Part shown: one piece after another, positions 21,327-26,545 of the stretch
Layout: each line of letters starts with the position of its first letter
Position numbering within the stretch: the first letter of the stretch is position 1
Notes under the pieces: model-generated
Seen by the model: only the letters and a program-made list of their open reading frames with translations
Database searches by the model: none
What the model was told of the DNA's origin: nothing
Made by a program: the position numbers and the translations under genes
Virus record (IMG/VR): IMGVR_UViG_3300026484_000422
Span: 1 to 26,545 of that record
Direction: 5' to 3' (one strand)
From: a virus
DNA length: 26,545 bases

Positions 21327-24237
21327 AAAGGTTAACTTTTAGGTTATTTACTAATATGCCTTTGTTACCTTCAAGTTTTACTCTAATAGCTCTTCCATTC
21401 TTCCTAACAGTCTTGTAAGTAGATTTAATGATATTGTTTGTTTCATCATACTCTCTGGTCAATAGGGTTTGTTCAATTGTTCTATCAGGAACAATCAATT
21501 TTGTTGGTGCAGAAGATTGAGTTGGGATATTGATGAGGTGTTTGTAACCTTCATTGTAGAGGATTTTAATCTCCTTCTCTGTTAGAGAACGGTTAAAAAT
21601 TCGAACTTGGTCAATGAGACACTTTGTATCATAATATTCATTATTTCCCCAAATTCCCATTCTTACAAAAGCATCTCCAGAATAATCCGAATGACTTGCT
21701 TCATATTGATACCATAAAACCCCATTTCTATAAAATTTATAAAGATGTCCAGATTTTGTAAGAACAAGAAAATACCATTTAGTTGTATCGTTTAAAGAAC
21801 CATCTTTCTTCGGGCCAAAATATTCAACCCAAGAGTTTCCATCCCCAATCGACCATCGCATTTCGAGGTTTCCACTTGCAGAATAGTATTCTCTTAAAGC
21901 TAATCCAAATCGATAGTCAGTATTTCCTGCGAAAACACAATCACTTCTGCCATTAATTTCATCAACTCTTTCTAGTGCTTTAAACCAAAACGCTACTGTA
22001 AAATCATTTTTAAATGGGTTATTGAGAGAATTTATCTCTACATAACCGCTTCCATCAAACTTTGCCGCTTGTCCAAACTTACCTGTATCATACTGTTCTG
22101 TCCCACTCCAACTTCCGTTGTAATTACCTGATAAGTCATTCGCAGACCCGTCAAAAGTATATGTTGCAATGCAAGAACCATCACCAAAAATATCTAAAAC
22201 CTGTGTCGAATCACTTGAAGTTACATTTTCAACTTCAACTTCCTTATTACTATCAATTATGATAATATCTTTAGGTAGAATTATGTTCTTCCTACTATCA
22301 ACAACTTCGATAGAATCTGTTGTTGAATTTACGATTTGGTCAGATAAGTCTTCATCTTCCCATAAACATCTATCAGGTGTAGTTTCCATAACCACATAAA
22401 CTTTTGTTGGTTCTTTCCAAGCCTTTTCAGGAGGGTTAGTAATGTTGAGGGAAGAAATGTTTAGTTTATAAAGTTTTTCATTATAAAGGACTTTTATCTC
22501 ATCCTCAGATAAAAGTTTGTTGAAGATTCTAACTTGGTCGATGAGACCAACAAAAAAGTCTGCATACTTTTTCGTAGATGCTTCGTAATCTGCGGCAAAT
22601 ATCAGTTCATCAACATTTTTTGTATAAACTTGTTTTGAATCAACGCTGATACTATTTAATAACCCGTTTGTATCGTAAACCTTTATGTATGCTATATTAT
22701 TTTGCATTGAAAGTATCATAAAATACCATTTATTAGGTTTAGTATCTTCTAATATAACAGATTGATAATCACTATCATCATCACCTTCAAAATAGTATTT
22801 TAGTTGATTACCAAATAAACCTACTGTATATGAGCACTCATCATCATAAGAAGTTTTATTCAAGCAAGTAAAAATTTTATGGTGTGTTTCTGAAGATATA
22901 TCTTCGGCTTTAAACCACAATGAAATGGAAAAATTAGATTTTAAATTAACAATAGGCGGTGGAGATACTACAATATAACTATTCCCATCAAACTTTGCAC
23001 ATTGTTCAAATTTTCCAGTATCATACTGTTCATTACCATTCCAATTTCCATTATAATTACCACCTAAATCATTTGCATTACCATCAAAAGTGTATGTTGC
23101 AATACAAGAAGCATCACCGAAAATATCTAAAACATTAACGGTATTAATAGTTTCAGGATAGTTATCTACATTCTTTTCTACAATTTCCTCATTAGAATAA
23201 AGCAGAAGTTTCTCACCTTTTATAATAATCTCTGGTATCCTAATCTCATCTTTTGTTGCTGAAATTATTTTGACTTCTTCAGGTTTTTCTTTAACTTCTG
23301 CTTGATACTGATACCAATCATTTTCATCAGTTTCTTGTTCGAAAGGTATGGAGACCCAAATAGAAGGTGATTCTTTCTTAAATACTTTAGTTGGTGTTTT
23401 GTTTAAAGAAGAAGGAAGTTGGCAATGATAGTATTTTTCACCATTGTAGAGAATTCTAACTTCTTCTTGCGTTAGATCTCGGTTAAAAATTCTAACTTGG
23501 TCGATGAGGCCATTTTTAACATAGTAATAGTTATTAGTGGTAAACCCACCTATTACTAAATGATAATCTGTTGTATAACATTCTGCACCTGTATTTTCTG
23601 CAACTTTTTTTCCATCTATATATAATTCTATTGTTCCATCAGGCTTCATTACTCCAACTGTTAAATGCCAAGTATTCAATGAAAGTTGATTTTTATCTGT
23701 CTCAGCATACACATTATTTCCCGCTTGAAAACGATGAGGATACAATACAAAAGCATTATCACTATAACCAGATGAATGCCACTTATCTATTAACATACTT
23801 GAATATCCATAATCATCTGTTAATTGAGAGAAATTCCACCAAACAGAAACCGTAAAATTATTAGAAGCAAATACATCATTCAAAATATTACCCAAATCAA
23901 CATAACTATTTCCGTCAAACTTTGCACATTGCCCAAATTTCCCTATATCATATTGCTCCGTCCCACTCCAAGTCCCATTGTAATTACCACCTAAATCATT
24001 CGCATTTCCATTAAAAGGATAGCAAGCAATACAACTTCCATCACCAAAAATATCAAGAGTATTCAAAAAATCCGAAACATCCACACTTGATGGAGTAAAC
24101 TCAACAAAACCATCAGAATCATTATAAGCAACTAACTTATCTTCAGTAGTAATTTTATCGAAAACATACAAATCATCTTTTGTTGTTTTTGAAGTAATTA
24201 TGTAAAGAGATTTCCAACCGCCTTTAAGTGCTTTCAT
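21313..24237 (-). CDS. Large tail/fibre protein with three LamG domains
   Basis: 974 residues. Three concanavalin-A-like LamG (Laminin_G_3 type) domains lie at about 61-269, 369-590 and 680-900. Each starts with L-D-I-F-G-D-x-S-C-I-A and G-N-Y-N-G-x-W-x-G-x-E-Q-Y-D, and ends with L-I-D-Q-V-R-I-F-N-x-x-L-x-x-x-E-I-x-x-L-Y-N. Linkers of about 90-100 residues between them share a beta-rich pattern (P-T-K-V-x-x, then E-V-K-I-I-S or I-E-V-V-D-S). The N-terminal 60 residues look like a repeat of the linker type. LamG domains bind sugars or proteins; three in a phage fibre-region protein suggest adhesion to a host glycan. No signal peptide. RBS GGAGG. Confidence 0.85.
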   Translation of the reverse strand: MKALKGGWKSLYIITSKTTKDDLYVFDKITTEDKLVAYNDSDGFVEFTPSSVDVSDFLNTLDIFGDGSCIACYPFNGNANDLGGNYNGTWSGTEQYDIGKFGQCAKFDGNSYVDLGNILNDVFASNNFTVSVWWNFSQLTDDYGYSSMLIDKWHSSGYSDNAFVLYPHRFQAGNNVYAETDKNQLSLNTWHLTVGVMKPDGTIELYIDGKKVAENTGAECYTTDYHLVIGGFTTNNYYYVKNGLIDQVRIFNRDLTQEEVRILYNGEKYYHCQLPSSLNKTPTKVFKKESPSIWVSIPFEQETDENDWYQYQAEVKEKPEEVKIISATKDEIRIPEIIIKGEKLLLYSNEEIVEKNVDNYPETINTVNVLDIFGDASCIATYTFDGNANDLGGNYNGNWNGNEQYDTGKFEQCAKFDGNSYIVVSPPPIVNLKSNFSISLWFKAEDISSETHHKIFTCLNKTSYDDECSYTVGLFGNQLKYYFEGDDDSDYQSVILEDTKPNKWYFMILSMQNNIAYIKVYDTNGLLNSISVDSKQVYTKNVDELIFAADYEASTKKYADFFVGLIDQVRIFNKLLSEDEIKVLYNEKLYKLNISSLNITNPPEKAWKEPTKVYVVMETTPDRCLWEDEDLSDQIVNSTTDSIEVVDSRKNIILPKDIIIIDSNKEVEVENVTSSDSTQVLDIFGDGSCIATYTFDGSANDLSGNYNGSWSGTEQYDTGKFGQAAKFDGSGYVEINSLNNPFKNDFTVAFWFKALERVDEINGRSDCVFAGNTDYRFGLALREYYSASGNLEMRWSIGDGNSWVEYFGPKKDGSLNDTTKWYFLVLTKSGHLYKFYRNGVLWYQYEASHSDYSGDAFVRMGIWGNNEYYDTKCLIDQVRIFNRSLTEKEIKILYNEGYKHLINIPTQSSAPTKLIVPDRTIEQTLLTREYDETNNIIKSTYKTVRKNGRAIRVKLEGNKGILVNNLKVNLWTGE
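21538..24057 (-). repeat. Three LamG-coding repeats with conserved borders
   Basis: Units at 23431-24057, 22468-23133 and 21538-22200 (transcription order). The first 150 bases or so of each unit are visibly alike at DNA level, roughly three quarters identical by eye, and the last 60 are similar too. The central parts are unrelated at DNA level and only structurally similar in protein. Confidence 0.75.
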
Positions 24238-24257
24238 AGGAATCCTCCAGTTTTAGT

Positions 24258-25379
24258 TTATGCAGTTAAATCCCAACCATCGTTGTATTCGGTAGCATCT
24301 TTAAAATTCGAAACGCTAACAGCTGTATCGCCTTTAAGCTCTTCAAGGTTTACGACAGTAATAGTTTTTGTTAACTTTTCAGACATTATTGAACCAGTAT
24401 CTTTGTTGTTTACCCATACACTTATGGTAACTTTATTATCGCCTTCAGGAATAAACCAAGTGAAAGACATATCATCGTGAATCTTAACATCACCGTGAGA
24501 TGTTTCCACTTTCAAGTCGTAGTAATCAGGGCAAAATTCATCACCATTTTCACGGGTTACTTTTATCTTTAAAATTGAGTTTTCTGTAACTTGATTTGGT
24601 AAATTATCATCTAAACGATAAAGCCTTGTTTTTAAAACATAAATCGGAGACCATTCTGATACTTCTCCACTTTTCCCGTGATACCTCGCTCTTACATAAT
24701 AAGTTTTATTTGGAGACAAAACAAAATCATCAGTTACTTTAAATAATTGAGGGTTTTCACCTTCACCTACACTACCACTTATAAAAGTTGGTGAACCTCC
24801 AGAACCATAGAAAAATCCTGATGAAGTAGATGTTGAACTCGTAAAAACATCTAGAGTATCTGTTATTTGCCATTCCGTATAATCCCATTCATCAGAGAAT
24901 CCGATAGTTCTAAAAGGTGAAAGTTTAAACTCCGCATTAGGGGAGTTGTTAAGACAGGTAATAACAGGTGTTTCAATAAAAGAATTTGCTGTTGTAAACC
25001 TAACAGGTCTTGACCAACCTGATAAATGATGAGAAAATCTAAATCTTGCTCTTGCAAAATAAGTTTTGTTAGGTTCAATATTAGGCATTGAGAAAGTCAA
25101 CAAATTACCTTTATCATTGTAACTTGAAGCTATAATATTTTTAAAGTCATAGTCAGATGATATCTCCCAATCAGTAGCCTCAAGTTTAGCATCTAGAAAT
25201 GAAGAGGAAGAAAAGGATTTTAGTTTTAATGCTCCTTTGAAACCTGAAGAACCATTAAGAGGAGATTCAAAAACAGGCCTAGGTATCAAATCAGCCATAC
25301 AACATATTTCACCCTTTTGCTCAATTTCTTTCTTTATGTAAACTTTTGATAGATTATTACCGTCTTTTTTGATAAACAT
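24258..25379 (-). CDS. Tail protein with fibronectin type III-like repeats
   Basis: 373 residues from ATG 25379 (GGGAG RBS; an internal ATG before A-D-L-I-P-R-P is less well served). Two FN3-like units are seen at about 35-130 and 135-255. Each opens with P-V-F-E-S-P or P-V-I-T-C, has a W-E-I-S or W-Q-I-T strand, and ends N-K-T-Y-x-x-R-A-R-x-x ... S-x-W-S-x-P. The remaining part (about 260-345) resembles an Ig/PKD-like domain (S-F-T-W-F-I-P-E-G-D-N-K-V-T-I-S-V-W-V). These modules are common spacers in phage tail tips and fibres. It sits between the fibre-assembly-like gene and the LamG protein. Confidence 0.75.
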   Translation of the reverse strand: MFIKKDGNNLSKVYIKKEIEQKGEICCMADLIPRPVFESPLNGSSGFKGALKLKSFSSSSFLDAKLEATDWEISSDYDFKNIIASSYNDKGNLLTFSMPNIEPNKTYFARARFRFSHHLSGWSRPVRFTTANSFIETPVITCLNNSPNAEFKLSPFRTIGFSDEWDYTEWQITDTLDVFTSSTSTSSGFFYGSGGSPTFISGSVGEGENPQLFKVTDDFVLSPNKTYYVRARYHGKSGEVSEWSPIYVLKTRLYRLDDNLPNQVTENSILKIKVTRENGDEFCPDYYDLKVETSHGDVKIHDDMSFTWFIPEGDNKVTISVWVNNKDTGSIMSEKLTKTITVVNLEELKGDTAVSVSNFKDATEYNDGWDLTA

Positions 25380-25397
25380 TCTTACTCCCTCAATATG

Positions 25398-26099
25398 TTA
25401 AAATTTTGGGAATTCAGGAAATTCAATATCACTCAAGTTAAATTTCTCTAACTCCTTTAAGCTTGACATATCTTCAATTTGTCTCTTAATCTCATAATAC
25501 TTTTGTTTAACTAATTGAACCCAACCTGTTCTTACTCCAACTTTTATGAGTTGTTCCCAAGGTAGTTTTGTTGATACAGTTTGACCATTCCAATCAAAGG
25601 TAATTTCATTGCCATCTTTATCTTTTGATAACTTTTCTACTTCATCTTGCAAGGTTGAAATTCCTGATAGAATGTTGGCAGATGCATTATAAACTCTGTT
25701 CGCAATTTCATTTGCAGTTAATGATAGTTTGTTGATGAGTAATGTTGTATAGAATTCCTTATCAGCTAAATCAGACTTTTGTTTAATATCAGGGTAATGT
25801 TGGAGAATATATGAAGTTGTGTTACTATTAAGTTGGTTAAGGAGGATGTTTTTCTTTTCAGCTATAATTTCTTGTTCCGTTTTATCACGCCATTGTTTGT
25901 TTTCATCGTCCCAAACTTTATCAGTTATATCAATAACCTGTTTAGTTTTAAAATCCCAAGCTCTTTTGCCTTGATTGTTTATAAATTCTCTCCATTGTTC
26001 ATCGGTTATTTCAACTGCGTTCTCAGGTATATTTGAGTGAATATCGGGAGAATAAAAACCTTTCGGTAAGCCTTTTTCGTCGAAAATTGCGTATTTCAT
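25398..26099 (-). CDS. Tail fibre assembly (Tfa)-like protein with extra C-terminal module
   Basis: 233 residues. The N-terminus Y-A-I-F-D-E-K-G-L-P-K-G-F-Y-S-P-D-I-H, then A-V-E-I-T-D-E-Q-W and N-N-Q-G-K-R-A-W-D, is characteristic of the Tfa-type proteins encoded after tail fibre genes. Those act as chaperones for the C-terminal receptor-binding tip and sometimes stay on the fibre. The C-terminal part (about 95-220) is a helical module also present alone at 19013-19426. It directly follows a fibre C-terminus at 26110-26545, the usual order. RBS GGGAGG. Confidence 0.82.
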   Translation of the reverse strand: MKYAIFDEKGLPKGFYSPDIHSNIPENAVEITDEQWREFINNQGKRAWDFKTKQVIDITDKVWDDENKQWRDKTEQEIIAEKKNILLNQLNSNTTSYILQHYPDIKQKSDLADKEFYTTLLINKLSLTANEIANRVYNASANILSGISTLQDEVEKLSKDKDGNEITFDWNGQTVSTKLPWEQLIKVGVRTGWVQLVKQKYYEIKRQIEDMSSLKELEKFNLSDIEFPEFPKF

Positions 26100-26109
26100 T
26101 TTTGCCTCC

Positions 26110-26545
26110 CTAATAACCTATTGCTAACCATGCTGTGGGATAACCGTCATCAACAGTAACCTTTATCTGGCTGTTACTGTATTTACTTGCAGACCCAGAA
26201 TATGTATCTTCTGTATCTGGAAGTGCTGTTCCAGAGTAACCTAAGACAAATAAACATTCGTTTGGAAATGCGATAGGTAACGTTACAATAAATGTTCCAC
26301 TAGAATCGCTACTATAATATCCCCATTGAATAATCAACCCATTAGGCAGCCTCGTATAACCATTTTCACTTAAATCACAACTAAAATCAGCGGGCAATCC
26401 TCTCAACAGGTCGGCATCGAGTCCACTTCCCTCACCATCAACATTTTTAAGTTTGTTAAGAATATCAGAATCATTAACATTACTTAGATCCACTTTTGCA
26501 AAATCTAACAAGTCCTGAATCTTATCATAAATTGTATGTTTATCT
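26110..26545 (-). CDS. Tail fibre protein, C-terminal part (N-terminus outside window)
   Basis: About 144 residues are visible and the frame stays open to the window edge, so the gene begins to the right; a TTG at 26511 is only internal. N-V-N-D-S-D-I-L-N-K-L-K, then G-S-G-L-D-A-D-L-L-R-G-L, is a common fibre shaft-to-tip junction. The C-terminal domain G-Y-T-R-L-P-N-G-L-I-I-Q-W-G ... F-P-N ... A-W-L-A-I-G-Y is the gp53/K1-type tail fibre tip fold. This tip recognises the host receptor. A Tfa-like gene follows 10 bp downstream. Confidence 0.88.
   Translation of the reverse strand, partial: DKHTIYDKIQDLLDFAKVDLSNVNDSDILNKLKNVDGEGSGLDADLLRGLPADFSCDLSENGYTRLPNGLIIQWGYYSSDSSGTFIVTLPIAFPNECLFVLGYSGTALPDTEDTYSGSASKYSNSQIKVTVDDGYPTAWLAIGY

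Noticed and set aside
23571-23855. Plus-strand open frame of 94 codons inside the LamG gene
   Set aside because: It is antisense to a domain with strong family motifs; composition (His, Leu and Tyr runs) is typical of a reverse-complement shadow.
21313-24237. Diversity-generating retroelement acting on the LamG gene
   Set aside because: No reverse transcriptase and no template/variable repeat pair differing at adenines is seen in the window.
1-26545. tRNA, rRNA or CRISPR arrays
   Set aside because: No cloverleaf with a GTTCRA-type arm, no conserved rRNA stretch and no regularly spaced short repeats were found by eye on either strand.

Overview
The window looks like part of a tailed bacteriophage (or prophage) genome, AT-rich by eye. 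Replication, recombination and regulatory genes read on the plus strand (1 to 14163). Tail-tip, fibre and lysis genes read on the minus strand (14225 to 26545). The two blocks converge on a bidirectional terminator at 14172-14200. Both end genes are cut: the left one lacks its N-terminus and the right one also lacks its N-terminus. The spanin-like pair (coiled-coil membrane protein plus overlapping lipoprotein) points to a Gram-negative-type host envelope. The Fe-S family 4 uracil-DNA glycosylase domain, the Lys/Glu/Ile-rich proteins and the AGA/AGG/ATA codon preference suggest a thermophile, perhaps of the Aquificota. That host guess is inference.

Left block: flap endonuclease (partial), an unknown protein, a DnaB-type helicase, an unknown small protein, and a uracil-DNA glycosylase/DNA polymerase I fusion carrying a 342-residue HNH intein inside the glycosylase active-site motif. 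Next come a monocistronic sigma-70-like factor with its own promoter and terminator, then SbcD and SbcC nuclease subunits. SbcD and SbcC are split by an accessory island of about 1.3 kb (8125-9435) holding a doubly frameshifted Cys-rich gene, a gene of foreign-looking codon usage, a promoter/terminator pair that would make an RNA of about 70 nt, and a tiny gene. Then follow an amino-methyltransferase whose C-terminus is frameshifted by a 16-bp tandem duplication, small unknown genes (one apparently starting with ACG), a ParB-domain protein and a membrane-anchored lytic transglycosylase.

Right block, in order of transcription (high to low coordinates): tail-fibre C-terminus (partial), tail-fibre-assembly-like protein, FN3-like repeat protein, a 974-residue protein with three LamG domains, small and large tail-associated proteins, a second and shorter copy of the assembly-protein C-terminal module, and a small beta-rich protein. 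The lysis region follows: i-spanin, overlapping o-spanin, a TM/coiled-coil protein, an unknown protein, a DUF350-like holin candidate, an exported lytic transglycosylase, an unknown membrane-associated protein and a permuted NlpC/P60-like protein. A PGDYG-type protein, frameshifted at an A7 run, ends the block.

The most interesting signals are regulatory or structural: the intein splitting the glycosylase motif; a promoter whose -10 lies in the loop of a hairpin that would hide the downstream ribosome binding site in read-through RNA; the small-RNA candidate with an anti-Shine-Dalgarno-like leader; and several reading-frame disruptions at a short tandem repeat or near A-runs, which are either real switches or decay, or sequencing errors.
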